Below, in pieces: positions 11,236 to 24,500 of a stretch of DNA of 64,000 bases; position 1 is the stretch's first letter, and the number at the start of each line of letters is the position of its first letter. The DNA lies in assembly GCA_022457065.1 (NCBI GenBank), contig JAJGBQ010000004.1, positions 1,116,001-1,180,000 on the forward strand. The letters are read 5' to 3'. The position numbers were made by a program, and so were the translations under genes. The DNA comes from Curvularia sp. ZM96 (Eukaryota; Ascomycota; Dothideomycetes; Pleosporales; Pleosporaceae). Below the pieces are notes generated by a model. It did no database searches. It was not told where the DNA came from and saw only the letters and a list, made by a program, of their open reading frames with translations.

Positions 11236-13732
11236 ATGCCTTCGTTCTTGAGAAGCCTGAGCAGGAGGAGCAGCCGCATGAGCAAGACCGACGATAAGCT
11301 CACCAATGGCACACATAAGCAGAACGGCAAAGCACTCGCCCGTCGCGCCTCGGCCTCCACCTTGAATTCGTCTAGCCTTACCGCGTCTACCCCTTCTACT
11401 ACGCCAGCTACGTCCACTATCGAAGAAATTAATGGCCCTACTCCTGCGCCTGCATCTGCACCCGCACATGCGCGACCACAACGTCCAAACGTCGACCCTG
11501 TCAAGCGTTACAGCACCAATGTAGGCAATTGCTATCAATTGGCTATAACACATCTTCTAACAAGCGCATTTAGGGCGTGGCATCCCCAGGATCTACCGGC
11601 TCCAACAGCTCCTTGAACAGAACGTCGCTGCTCGCGCCTCGTGTCCTATCCGTTTCGGACCATTCATGGGTATATACCGCCAATTGGGTCTGCTGAACAA
11701 TGCTAAATCCAAACAGGTCCACCAACAAGTCCTGCTCATTTTCGGCCAAGTTGGCGAGCCTCAAAGCAGAGCGTTGGACGGCACGATTACGGTTAACCAC
11801 CATCAAGGCCGCTTCCCATCCACCTGCTGGCCAGTAAACGAGTCCTACTTCAAAGCGTTGATCCATCTCGAGCCTGGCTGGAACAGAATACGTCTCGATT
11901 TCTCCTCTCCCAAAATCTCCTCCTCCAACACCTCCATATCCCCGCACGCCTCCTTCATCAACATAAACTATTTGCCCCTGACGCAATCGCCGCCTCTTCA
12001 GCTGGCCATTATCCTTGGACACGATTCTCCAGGAACATACGACGCTCCGCCTGAGCGCATCGAGCGCGAGGGCAATGGACTCGATCTCGCAGTGAAGAAG
12101 TTTCGAATGGCCGCCTATCTCTGGCAGGCTTTTACCGGAGAGCAAATGAAACGCTATGGCTTTGGTCGTCGCTGTTTTCGTTTTGAGGATGCTTGGGAAC
12201 CCGGCACACTGAGCTACCAGGACTGGGGACAACACCAGTTTCGCACACAGGCAAAGATTCACATCATTCGCTCCAAAAAATCAGTGGCGGAAATAAGGGA
12301 CCTTGAGCGTGCTCAACAGTACGGCCCTGCAACCAAGAAGAATGAGCTTTTTGATATTGCCATGGAGGCTTGCAATGACTATTTCCACATAACACCGGGT
12401 CAGAAACACTACGTTTCGTGCTTGTTCCTCGATACACACTGGGATACCCAGACACAGACAGTTCGGGGACATGCGGCCTTGGGCGGTGGTAATGGCAATC
12501 TACAGCTTGCCATCTTTGGTTCTCATGCGCTTCATAGTTATCCGTCGAGCATTGAGGAAGTTTTCCAGGCGTTCCAGGACTGCACTCGAACTGATACCTC
12601 TGTTGTTGCAAACGACTGTAACGAATCTGGAAGCAATTGGGAGGCTGCCAACATCGGCATTGGTGCACACCTTCACGAGACTGGACACCTATTCGGCTGT
12701 CCTCACCAGGAGTCGGGTGTCATGTTACGCGACTATGTTACGCTGAACCGGACATTTACTTGCCGAGAGCCCTACTCGACCCGAACCAAGTCACCAGGCC
12801 AGCGGCTTGTGTTGCCAAACGACGAATGCAGATGGCACAAGCTCGACGTACTACGATTTCGGTTCCACCCTTGCTTCCGCATACCCACTGATATCCCAAT
12901 GATAAACGGAGACGACAGCGTACAAGTGTGGACCGTTGATGCTAGTCAAGGTAGCGTGATTGCAACTTCGAAATCCGGCATTGCGTGGGTAGAGCTCTAC
13001 ACCGAAGGAGACGATGTCTGCCGTCACTGGAAAGAGTTTCCGGAGTTGGAAAACCAGTACCCACGGCAGGTCACACTGGATGAAGGCTCTCTCCGCGCCT
13101 TACTGCCTACCGAGAAGCAAAAGTCGCGCCTAAGGGTGGAGGTGTTCTCGGCAGGCGGGGGCAAACACGTTGTTGAAGACTTTGGCAAACTTGCCAACCA
13201 GAAGCTCGCTCGTGTCAAGCTACCAGACGGCCGCTGGGGCTACCGTGGCGGAAAACTGGGCTACTCACAGATGAAGGGCTCGCAGCCCGAAGAAATCATT
13301 TTCGACTACGTTCATATCCAGACGAAACTCTTGCTTCGCATCAAGGTCTACCATGGCGCCGCGGTCGATGGCCTAGAATTCATCTACGAAGACACGGACA
13401 CCCAACTCTTTGGCAAGCGCGGAGGCAGCGTCTCGGAGTTTGCACTCGACACACGCAAAGGCGAGTTGTTGCTTGGCTTTGCTCTTCGCGCTGGTCTCTG
13501 GATCGACGGCTTACAGATACTGACGAGTCTGGGGAGAAAGAGCGAGTGGTATGGAAACCCAAATGGTGGCAGCGGGTACGTATTCCTACAAACCCAACAT
13601 GTTTTTATAATTTTACTAACTTGTCTACTTCTCAGGCACACGCTCATTCCTCCTCGTGGCTATACTATCGGCGGTATCTCGGGATCCTGCGCCCAGTGGC
13701 TTGATGGCTTTTCTCTCATCATCACGAGGTGA
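11236..13732 (+). CDS. Zinc metalloprotease with C-terminal jacalin-like domain
   Basis: Four exons (11236-11520, 11574-11669, 11717-13575, 13636-13732) give about 778 aa. The first ~125 residues are Ser/Thr-rich and basic (MPSFLRSLSRRSSRMSK). The middle holds a zincin motif, HETGH at about residues 447-451, followed by HLFGCPHQ with a further His. This fits the fungal putative metallopeptidase family that includes yeast YIL108W. From about residue 610 a beta-prism (jacalin-like) lectin domain is visible: GRWGYRGG, EIIFDYVHI, GLEFIYEDT, GGISGSCAQWLDGFSL. There is no signal peptide, so it is probably cytosolic. The last intron falls inside the lectin domain (GGSG/HTLIPP). Substrate is unknown in the family. 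The fusion of protease and lectin is seen directly. Confidence 0.88.
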
Positions 13733-14454
13733 TGCTGTAAAACTGCCATGGAACAGGTTCCCCCTTTGTTTCTGTTTCTTTCCGGATTCATTTTCTTCCC
13801 TTTTTGCCATGATACCACTGTCCATATGATCTGGAACCTTTGAAAGTCTTGCCAGTCTTGAGTCTGTTCTTCTTTTTCTCTCCTTCCTATCGTGGAAATC
13901 GGTACCAGTGTTTCTTAAGGTGTTTTAGGCGAAGGGAAAGGAGGTTTCCCTTTGGGCTGTTAATACATAGTATACGTACATATCTACATATATCCAAGCG
14001 TGGTTTTTTCTCTGTATAAAAGTATCAGATGGCTTTGTGCTTCTTTTCAACTCGGACGTGTGAAGAAGGCGTGAAGTGAAGCTGGTATGCACTGCGCAGT
14101 AACTAACAAGAGGGTATCATGATATATTTCTATACGCTCGTTCGCTAATCTCATATAGCATCGTCATGATGCATGCCTCTACCTCTTCGTGTACCACTCT
14201 CCCGCAACAAAGGTGACTTTCCTCGTCCTCGCCCCTCAATTCCTCGTGTCTAGTGTATGTTTTCGATTCCTGTCCAAGCCATTGAACTTAAGAAAACAAG
14301 AAACAACAGCAATGAAAGAAAGAGAAGCTCTTCCGCATCACCACCATTCCCACAATGAATATGGGAGATCCGAGGGAGAAAAGGAAAAGAGCAAACCACC
14401 CCCAAAAAATGACTGATACACCCACCATACCCACACACACACCCCGCCATTCCA
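13733..14454. other. Convergent 3' flanks
   Basis: About 720 bp lie between the stop codons of the metalloprotease and CHO1, which are transcribed toward each other. It is T-rich then A/C-rich, with TATA-like and polyadenylation-like stretches (acatatctacatatatcc near 13980). No gene seen. Confidence 0.55.
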
Positions 14455-15317
14455 TTAAGGCTTCGGAATCTTTACACTCTTACTAACCATCAAGCACCCA
14501 TGCAGAATGAACATGGCCACAACGGGATGAAACTCGAGTGCCGTGCCTTCCAGCCACAAGCCCATGGGGATCTTCTCCATAGTCCACCCCTTGTACACCC
14601 AATACGCCATAACCTGGACAATACCCAAACTCATGGGAATCGGGGTGCCCTCAAAATACTTGCTCTTGCCGCTCGCATCCTTGGGCACCATGGCGACCGT
14701 AACATTGAACCTGGCCAGGCGCGTCAAGCCGCAGAGCACAAAGAAGGCGAGCAAGAAGTGATCGACGGGTGTGCGCATGCCGAGGCAGAAAGCCGCAGCA
14801 GCAGGGCTGACACCGAAGGAGACGAGGTCGGCCAGGGAGTCGAGTTCTTGGCCCATGAGCGAGGCCTTTTTGCGCCAGCGAGCGACTTTGCCGTCCATGA
14901 AGTCGAAGAAGAGACCGAGCGGGATGAAGGACAGCGCGAGGTACAGGTTCGTGTAGTCGGTGGGATCCGACTGCGTGCAGTAGCGGAGCGAGGAGAAGAT
15001 GGACATTACACCGCAGAAGCCTGGCGGTGTGTGTTAGTACCGCGCAGTAGAAAAGGCGGAGAAGAGGAAGAGAAAGGCGTACCGTTGAGCTCGGTGATAA
15101 AGTCGGCGAGGTGGAGGGCGCGCACCAGGGAAAAGTGTCCCGCTTCTTGGGATAGTAGACGGACTTGCTTGTCTTGCGCTGTTGAAGTGGCATATGTTAG
15201 CTCTCTCTCTCCACAGTTTCTCTCTTCCTCTCACTATTCTCAACACGTACCCTCGCCCTTTACCGGCGCAACATCATCCTTGTGATGCGTCTCGCCGCCA
15301 TTCCTTCGCTGCGCCAT
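14455..15317 (-). CDS. CHO1: CDP-diacylglycerol-serine O-phosphatidyltransferase
   Basis: Makes phosphatidylserine from CDP-diacylglycerol and L-serine in the ER/mitochondria-associated membrane. Three exons (15317-15251, 15178-15083, 15020-14455) yield about 242 aa, near the yeast Cho1 size (276). The CDP-alcohol phosphatidyltransferase signature is complete: DGKVARWRKKASLMGQELD then SLAD, with the D-G-x2-A-R-x8-G-x3-D-x3-D spacing. Several hydrophobic helices follow (LVSFGVSPAAAAFCLGM, FLLAFFVLCGLTRLARF). The N-terminus is short and His/Asp-rich (MAQRRNGGETHHKDD), and LADFITELNGFCG is the typical lead-in to the first membrane helix. Antisense ORFs here are shadows. Neighbouring LCB1 also serves membrane lipid synthesis from serine. 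Confidence 0.93.
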
Positions 15318-16254
15318 ATTTGTTTGTTTATGTGTCGTCGTCGTCGTTCGCTATTGTAACCCACAGCCCTCTCTCTCTCTGTCTTTCTGCCGTGTGTATG
15401 ACGAAACTTCCCCTTACGTAGGCAGGTAGGCAGCAAGCAAGCGAAAACAAATCCGCGTAACTAAAAAACCCCTGCGGCGTATGAAGTCGACGAGAAATAA
15501 AAAGAAAAGGGTTTGCGAGCGTATGTTATGTATGAATGAGTCCTTGCGAAAAGGTGTGCGCAAAGGGGAGGGAGGAAAAAAGAGAGGCAAGGTCAAGGGT
15601 CTAAAGCCTGTTATTCCGACGAGCAATAGGCGGTGACGTTGTTTCAGGTGGGGTGGGCGGCGCAGGCAGGTGTGGGTGGGAGAACAGAGGCGCAATTGCG
15701 TCCTATGTGTCCGCCCGCCAGGCCTGGAATAACAAGTTTAGCCCAGAACGTCATCTCACATGCCGGCGGCGGGAGGCCCTCCCCCAGCCACACACACACA
15801 TACGCAAACACTGCGCGTGTTTTTTTTTTGCGAACACCAAGCATGGATATCCTCAGCCCCCGTTCAAATGATCGTCAAAATGGGCTGTGGGCTATGATGT
15901 GTTTCTTATGCTAGTTCGGCAGTTGGAGTTCAGATCAGCCGCTAAATACACTCGTTCTGAAGAACGTGACGCTTTCCTAGCTTCGCGTCCCACTATGGGG
16001 GCTTGTGCAGTTTGGGCGGCACATGCTACATTCGTCTACGGACATACATTGTACAAAACCAGTAGGCGCATTCCCCAGCATTGCAATAGAAACTTATTAG
16101 GCATTATAAAGCTATCTATACGACATCCAAGATCTACATGCAGAAGAGTATATCGTTACAACGTGCGGGAGGAGCTTCTGGCCAAGTGGCGTAGCATAGG
16201 GAAAACACCTCTAATGCAATGTTCACAACCGTTCCCGTAATGCAAACCAGAGAT
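15318..16254. other. CHO1 5' flank and LCB1 3' flank
   Basis: About 940 bp with CT-repeats (ccctctctctctctgtc at 15370) upstream of CHO1, a T9 run at 15820 and no convincing ORF. Confidence 0.5.
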
Positions 16255-18040
16255 CTACTTTCGCCGACTGACAATCTTCGTAATCGCGTGTCGAATAATG
16301 GTTCCAGCCTTCTCCGTCTCCTTCTTCGTTAGACCGCTTGTAACGCACACTTTGAGCGCAGGTGTAGGCTGCCATCCTGCATCCCTGGGGTTGAGTCCGA
16401 TGCCAATGGGGAAGGACTTGAGCCTTGTAATCAGGACACCGTTGGCGAGACACTGTAGGTTGTTAGTGAGATATTCCATCACCATACTGCTGTGCTCAAA
16501 TCGAGCATCAAATCACGACTGAACCAGGAAAACATACCTCATCAACAACATCCCTAAAGATCTGGTTCTCATCCTCAATGGTCAGCTTCTTGCTCTCGAC
16601 AACCTCGTCTTTGAGAACAAGTAGCATGATTGGGTTTTCTGCCGAACTGCTGCACCGAACCCAATCGCTTCTGGGATCCAACTGTGCCCTCATCGCCTTG
16701 ATGTTTTCCCTGAGTGCTGTCAAAATGTCTGGTTGTTCTTGTAGCATGCTGATTGTCTCGCTCGCGGTGGTGCTGAGCAATGCAGGGAGAGCGGCCGAGT
16801 ACGTGTATGAAGCCGAAGAAATGCGCTGGTGCTCGACAACCTCTTCGTTACCGGCGCAGAAACCTCCTGCTGCGCAGAGAGGGCCAGAAAGAGAACCAAT
16901 GATCATGTCTACTTCCGCAGCGTCCACGTTTTGTGCTTCAGTTACACCGCCGCCGGTGCGACCAAGGACTCCGTAGGACCAGGTTTCGTCGAGGATGAGG
17001 CGGAACTTGTACTTGAGTTTAAGCTCAATCTTTTCACGCTGTCAGTATAGTCCTTTCGGCCCAAGGAACAGAGAATTGCCATAACATACCAGCTTGGGGA
17101 GGTTGACGACATCACCAATGTTTTCGAACAGGCCTTCGGTGATGATGAACCGCCTGGTCAGCGGCTTCTTTGCCTGCTCCTTGACAATTGTCTTGAGCAC
17201 ATTCTCCAAATCATCCATGTCATTGTGTTCAAACCATCTCACAGTACTCCTACTAATCTGTATACCCTTCCTTGCTGCAAAGTTGAGAGCCTTGTCTGCA
17301 ACAATGATATCACCTCTCTTGCTGAAACTAGGAATAACGCTGCTGATGGTCGAGAAAGATTGGGCGTAAATGATGCAGGCAGGGACCCCGAGGTGCGCGG
17401 CAACGTCGGCTTCCGTCTTCATGTGAACATCTTGTGTACCGTAGAAACCCGGAGGGCCACAGGGACCGACTCCATAAGTACGGAGCGTTTGGATTGCCTT
17501 TTCTTTGAGGACGTCATTCGAAAGGAAGTTGTAGAAGTTGTACGAGGCGAGGTTCATAACGGTGCGGCCGTTGGAGAGCTTGGACTTGGGGCCCGTAGGT
17601 CTGCGCAGTATGGGTTAGCATAGGGCCGTCTGGCTAATGTTGCTGCGTGGCGCGCACCCAACAATGACAGGTCGCTTCTCATTGTCCTGCTCTTCGAGCT
17701 CGGTTGTAGGTGCAACAAGCGGTTCTGGCGTCCAGTCCTCAACGAGTTCGTCAATCTCCTATTCCTGTGTCAGTCGTCCGCGTCCGCACCCAAACTCAAC
17801 AAAGGCATAACATACCGCGTCGGTCAGCTGTACTTTCTTCTGGGTGCTGTATTTGGGTGCGAGCAGGTATCGCACCGCGAAAAGGAACAAGAATAACTCG
17901 ACAGCGCTGCGAACGGGGTCGTTCCGGTAACTCGACTTGATGTATCGCACAGCAATGGCGGAGCCTGGAATGCGATTGAATTGCGCACTCGCATCAGCAA
18001 TGAAGCGTGCAGTCGCGTTCTGCAGTTCGTTGAGATCCAT
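16255..18040 (-). CDS. LCB1: Serine palmitoyltransferase subunit 1
   Basis: Lcb1 pairs with Lcb2 in the ER to condense serine and palmitoyl-CoA, the first step of sphingolipid synthesis. Five exons (18040-17816, 17758-17658, 17600-17090, 17038-16538, 16452-16255) give 511 aa. An N-terminal membrane helix (SAVELFLFLFAVRYLLA) precedes the alpha-oxoamine synthase fold: MNLASYNFYNFL, YGVGPCGPPGFYGT, DVHMKTEADVAAHLG, RFIITEGLF, LILDETWSYGVLGRTG. The pyridoxal-phosphate lysine of the family is absent (IIGSLSGPLCAAGGFC), as expected for Lcb1; Lcb2 supplies it. Cys156 aligns with the cysteine mutated in human SPTLC1 neuropathy (C133), from family knowledge. The chosen start MDLNELQ follows the usual N-terminus; an upstream in-frame Met at 18136 is less likely. 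Confidence 0.94.
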
Positions 18041-18580
18041 GGCTGCTAGAAGGGTGGTGCAAGGCAGGCGAGTGGACGCTGCATGCACAAGTTCGGGGGT
18101 TGCGGCGAAGGACGGAGGTGCCAAGGAGAAGTGCAATTATCAAGGGTCAGGCTCATTTCGTCCGGCCAAACCATCGCGCGAACCCACCGACGCCAACACA
18201 TCACTTCACAGTTGTTCACCGACAGGCAAAATGATCGTAGCTTGAGTTTGAAATGTCTAAAACACGCTTATGTTAAACAGTAATGTATTCACTTTCTAAT
18301 GTATTCGCCTGCCCATGATGAACCAAAACAACCCCCATTGTAGTGTATGTGCAGTCAAGAATGCTCTAAGAGCAGACACAAGTGTTCAAAAGAGAGAAAG
18401 CAGGTCAATGGATGTTTCCATTCCCGCCGCCAAACGCCCAATCAAAAAGACAAGATCAAATGCGCAAACCGAATATTACAGTCATTACCGATCCCAAACC
18501 AAGTAAACACGTTCATGCTTCGCCCGTGTTGTACAATGCAAGGCGCGAAGGTAGTAAACAAGGATCAACGAATTGTACTT
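18041..18580. other. LCB1 5' flank and FKS1 3' flank
   Basis: 540 bp between two genes on the same (-) strand. It contains the LCB1 promoter and FKS1 terminator. No ORF of substance and no clear TATA box. Confidence 0.5.
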
Positions 18581-21500
18581 TTAGTATGCCATGTATCGGC
18601 GGAAGCGGCGCGCAGCGTCAGTCGCGGCAGCTCCACCTCCTCCTGTCGAGTCGGCATTGTTGCCTTGCCATTGCGGGCACTCTTGGTTGTTGACACATCG
18701 GCCAGTTGTACTTGTGGTCGTGTCGTTGTTGTTGTAACCAGTGGGTTGCAGAATCTCCATAGGGAGAGAGTTGGCAAGACTGGCGGGGATCTGAATGAAC
18801 TTGGCCGCAACAATGGGGCCAATGATCAAGCAGAGGAACACGATGAGGATAACAAAGTACAGAATGGCGTAGCGAACAACACGGCGCTTGCGAAGCTTAG
18901 TCTGCTTGAGCGAGTAGATGGGAGGGCGAATTTGACGACTGGACCATGTTAGTGAAGCTATTGACAATAAAGGAGCGATTTTACATACCTTGGTCGGAGC
19001 CAGAAGAGCATGACTGAGTGGAACTTGTCGGCATAGGGAATGAGCAGAATTGGCAGCATGAAGAACAGCAGGACGTGTCCAAGAATGAAGTCGGCGGCAA
19101 AGAAACCAAGCTCGGTAATCTTGCAGAGGAATTCACGACCAGGCTGGGAGATTGTGTGCCATCCCATAGTGTACCACTTTCCAGTCCACCAGGCAATGTT
19201 GGCGGTGTCAGCCTTGAACTCACGAGTCAATGCCAGAGTGATGATGAGCTTGAAGAAGAATCGCTGAATGGCGACAACAGCGATCATACCAGACAGGGCT
19301 CTGGGGAAGCTGAAACCCTCAAGGAACATCAACACGACGAAGAAGACAAGGAGAACGATGACGGCAATGGCGTGAGCAATGGCAGCGAGGACGGCACCGA
19401 ACTTCTTGCAGCACATGCTGAGAAGAGGACCCGCGCAACAAGCCAGAGCGAACATACCAGCCAAGACACCAGCGTTGATGGCCACAGGACCCAGGGCGAT
19501 GATACCAATACGGACCAGGGCGCCAGATGGCTTTGGGTCGGGAAGACCAGCAGGCTCCTTGGAAGTATCGCGCTTGTCGGTGACACCGGTTTGGGCGTTG
19601 ATGAACAGGTAAGGGATGAGCGTGATGGCAACAAGGACAAGCGGGCCAAGAACCTCGCTCATGAAGATGTTTGTGAAGTGAGCACGAGGAACATCGCCAG
19701 AGAGCTTAGCTGATGGGTCTCCAAGAGCCTTGCGCTTGAAACCAGTGATACGAGTTCGGGAGAGACGGCAGTATCCGATCCAGGACGCGCTGTGGGATCG
19801 AGTGTTGCCTCGAGACAGCCAGCGGAGGTACTCCCTGTAGTCGATGAAGAAGTCGTCCCAGGAGAACTGGTGAGGGTTGAACAGGAAGGGCGCAAGGCAG
19901 AGAGACAACAGAGATGCCCAGAAGTAGATGAGCCATGGTCCCCAGACAGTGATCGAGGCGAAGATGATCATCATCAAGGAGCGAGCACCAATGTAGATGG
20001 ATGGACCGGCAAATCGAGAAAAGAGAATGCCGAATGGGATACGCGCCGTGGCGAAACCACGACCGGTACCGATATAACGAGCACCACCGTAAGACAAGTT
20101 GGTGTGGAGAGCATTGGCGTAAATCTGAGTGACGAAGACCTCGAAGAAGGGCGATCCAGAGGAGAAGTGCTTGGCCAGACGGGTAGCGGCACGCCAGAAA
20201 CCACGCTCAGTCAATTCCTGAACCACAAGGGGAACGAAGGAGATGAAGAACACAATGAAGATAGAGACGATACAACGCGCGACCCAGTCGAAAACGGGAA
20301 CCAAGTTGGCACAGCCGTTGGGCCACTGAGGATCGGTGATGGGAGTGTCCTTGTTGAACTGGCAGAGGATGATCTCGTGGTTGAGGGCACCGAGGTTGAT
20401 GAGGACGAACATGAAGCACTGGACCGACAACATAATGAACATGTTGTTGATGTGGAAACCGGGATGGGCGTAGTAGAAGGACAGGAAACGGTCGAGAGGC
20501 AGTTGTGTACCCAAGTAGTAGTACTCGCGGGACAACATCTGTTCACCCATACCAGTACCGATCTTGGTGGTGAAGTTGAGAACGGAGCCAAAACCAAGAT
20601 CACGACCCTTACCACACTGGTAGTACTCGCAGTGCTTGATACGTCCACCACGGAGGAGGGCAGCCATACCGGCGTAAATATCCTCGTTGAGATGGAGACC
20701 CTTCTGCGCCTTGGAGACACCTCCACGAGTGGTCATGAAGATACCGTTGAGGAAATCAGGATGTCCGTAATGGAGCTTACCACCGATTTGAGCCAGGGTA
20801 CGAGCAAACATAGTACCGAATGTCTGTTCCTTTCCGGCAGCAATGTCACCAAGAATACCAATGTTCTCAGAGAAAATGTATTCACGAGCTCCGAGAATGG
20901 CGACGGGGTTGAAGTTGGTGTTGGGCAGACCAGGTGTGTAGGGCGAGACGTTGTCGGTGGTCATTTCCTCGAATTCAGCCAAGACACTGCGAATCTTCAG
21001 GCACTCCTCAAGGTAGTTGTCCTGGTTAGCGTCGATAAGTTGGATGTACTCTCCACGGTAGAAGATGATCGAGTGGTTCTGGTTGTCAGACTTGCCGTCA
21101 CCGAGAATGGGGTTGCCAGAGAGTTGAATGCGGAACTTGGGACGACGCATGCCGTTGTCCATAATCTCGGAGTGACCATCGATCAGGGCAGAGTAGATGC
21201 GAGGCTCCTCACCCTCGTTGACAGGTGGCTCTTCATCGAGGTAGGCAATTTGCAGGTCAGGGTAGGCACGGAGAAGGAACTCGGTGTTCTCGCGCTCCTC
21301 CTTGCTGAACTTGGCGTAACGCTGCATAGAAACACAGATCTTGTACTTGCGCCTAGCCATGCGCTCGAGCTCGCGCTCAAGCTTGTCAGAGTTGCCACCG
21401 AACATTTGGACGACCTCAGGGTTCTCGACACGGTAGAGAAGCTTGATGGCACGGCTGTAGTTCATGAAACCAGAGATGGTACGGTAAAGAGTCTGAGAAC

Positions 21501-24500
21501 GAAGCGAAGCCCAGATACGAGTTCGGAGCGTGTACTCAGGAGCAGCAGACTTGAAACCAATGCAGTAGAAGGGAAGGTCGTCGATCTTGCTCTTAGCAGT
21601 GTCCTTTTCGTTCTTCTCGTCGTCGCCGTTGAACTGAGAGGTCTCATCGGCAAGAATCTTGGTGTCCTTGACGAAGCAGTCCCACTCGTGAGGATGAAGT
21701 TGCTTGAGGTACTCGAGGAGGGTAACACGAGAGTATGGCTCATCCTCACGAATAATCTCACGGAGAGACAACAGAATCTTTTCACCGTAGTGGGGAATCA
21801 GAACGGTGAAAGTGGGCATGTTGTCAACCGGGAGAGGCTCAGGGATAGGAGTAGACAGCGACTGGGCGAAGAAGGAGATACGACGTTCCGCTTCACTCTG
21901 AGCAGGGAAGAACTCGGTCTTGAAGGAGTGATCTTCCTGAGACACGAAGAAGGTAGGGGCGCGAAGAGTGCGCTTGCCCTCTTGCTCAGAGGGGACCTGG
22001 TGGTAGAGAAGCTTCTGGACGTGGTCGATGGCAAGGAGATGCTCGCGGTACATGGAGATGACAACAGCGTTCCAGATCTGCGAGATGAGAACCTTAGGCT
22101 TGTACTTGATCTCCATGTCGGTGGTGGCCAGGACCTTGGAGTAAATACGCTTGGGCAGACGGGAGAAGATGTTTCTCCAAGGAGTCCAGATAGATACACC
22201 AAGGTAGAAGGAGCGAGAGACGGAGAACAACATGTTGGCGATAATGTACCACAGGTACGAGTCCAAGAAGAAGAGGATCAAGTCCATGAAGTACATGAGA
22301 CCGAGCAGAATTCGTGGCTGGTACTTGCAGAGAATATCGCCGATGATCTTGTCTCCCAAGCAGTGAGGCTTCTGCATGTGGGACAGGATACGAATGGGAT
22401 CCTTGATAGACAGAGTCAAGAAGAAGTAAGACTCAGCCAGCTTGGCAGCGAAGACAAGGACCCACAGGCCGTACGACATCCACATGTCATTGCCAGTGAG
22501 ACGAGGGTAGCTGGCAGTGAAAGTCTGACTGGCAACGTACTTGCGAGAGTTGCGAGTCAAGTAGCTGCCAAAGAGACCACCAATAGGCATGACCGAGAAG
22601 AAGATGTAGGTGACAAGGGCGATGGCGAGCTGGACACCACTGAGGATGTTGGGGATCATGCCCTTGCGCTGGTCCATACCGAAGATGTAGACACTAGGAG
22701 CCACATTGATGACGAAGACGAGGATGAGGAAGAGCAGACGCTTGGTGAGATGCTGAGCGCCGGCCCATCGTCGGGGTACATAGCACCACTCGCAGATGGT
22801 AGCGAAGATCTGAATGAATGAAGCGATGGTACCTCCCAAAGCGACAGCGGACAAGATAGCAGCCTTCTCTGGTGCGTTGTTGAGTTGCTGCTCGTAGTTC
22901 TTGGTGTAGACGGGCTGCGAGTTTGCGGCGGTGTAGAACCAGAAAGAAGACAAGTGGATGACCCAGATACGGTTGAAGTTGATGACCATATGGAACCACG
23001 AACGGCGCTCGTAGTAAGTCTTGAAAAAGACCTTCTTCCACACGACATCCTTGAGCTTCTGATAACGCTCAGCTGGGGGAATGTCAACCAAGCGAGACTT
23101 GTCTTCGAAAACAATGCGCTCGAGGCCCTCTGGGTACCAGAAAAGCTGGTTCATATCATCGTATCCGATAATGGCCGCGTGGTCACGCTCGCGACGGACG
23201 TACTTGCCATCTTGAATTTCATAACCCTGGTCACGACAGTACTGGTAAAGTGGTGTGATGATGTTGTTGAGGTAGGTGAACTCCTCAACTGGCTCAGTCT
23301 GGGCTTGACCAGCGGGCGAGTTGAGCCAGTCATCAGCGCACTTGAAGATGAAGCACATGAGCTCGGGCATGAAACGGACCTGATTGGCCTCACCCCAGCA
23401 AAGAAGGTAGAGGGCAACCTGGCGCACACGGTCGTGTTGCGACATGCGGTTCATGCGGGTCTTCCAGCGGTATTCAGCCGCCTCGAGACTGTTGTCTCCC
23501 TCGTACGCATCGAGGGTCTCCTGCTCGTTGCCGTTCTCAGCAGCAGCCTTGGCCTTTGCGGCCTTGCGAGCCTTGCGGGTCCTGCGGTTGGCCTTGCCAA
23601 GGTTCATGTTGGCGAAACCGACTGCATCGTCCAAATCAAGGTGGGCTGCAAAGTACCAGCGGCGGTAGTTGGCGTTCTCGCCCCCGATGTAGTCGGCGTG
23701 AAGCGACAACAAAGCCTGGTTTGGCGACATACGAGAAGCACGCGAATCGAGCAAAGTCATCAGGTGGTCGTACATGTTGCGCATGCTGTCACGCTGGAAA
23801 CCAAACTTGGCGGTCAAATCGAGGAAAATGTCCTCAATCTCCTCCTTGGTGCAAGGAATCTGGGCCTCGGCGGTCCAAGCCGGGTAGGGCTCGCGAGATC
23901 GCTGACCGGCAGGAAGAGCGTTGGAGTAATCCATGCCGTAGATTGGGGTCGAAGCTCCAGACGAGCGGTTGCCGCCGTAGGAAACTTGAGACGAGGGAGG
24001 GCGGTATCCGCGGTTGCCTTCGGCGTAGCTGTTGTAGCGCTCGTCGCCACGGCCGTAGTAGTCCATGTCGGTAGCGCGAGCCATGTCGGAGCGCATGGTG
24101 AAGTCGCTGAAGGTCTCGGAGTCTTCCTCGGAGTCGTTGCGGCGTCGAGGAGGTTGGCTGTGTCGCGTTAGTCATTGTTTAATAGATTGTGGGATGAGAG
24201 TGCAGTCAGGGCCCAAAGCGTACCCGTTCTGTCCGTACCCGTCGTGTGCGCCACCCTGATCATAGTACTGGTCAGAGTAGTACTCGTCCTGGTAGCCTTG
24301 CTGGCCACGGTCGTCATAGTAGCCATTCTGTTGGTAGTGGCCGCCTTGCTGGCCATCGTAGTAAGCTCTGGAGCGGAGTCAGCATATGGCAGTCGGCATC
24401 AGCAGGATGCGACAGGACTTACGACTCGTCGTAATAGGCGTCACCGTGCTGACCCTGGGCGTACTGGCCATGGCCATGGCCATCATCATGATATTGGGCA

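Noticed and set aside
11570..12262. 230-codon - strand frame
   Set aside because: Antisense to the metalloprotease, no domain.
14500..15285. 261-codon + strand frame
   Set aside because: Antisense to CHO1, whose catalytic signature and splice sites are clear.
19792..22821. 1,009-codon open frame on the + strand
   Set aside because: It lies wholly antisense to FKS1, in the frame opposite highly biased codons. Its Glu/Val/Asp/Leu-rich translation has no domain. Shadow ORF.
22885..24171. 428-codon + strand frame
   Set aside because: Also antisense to the FKS1 N-terminal half, with no recognisable protein features.
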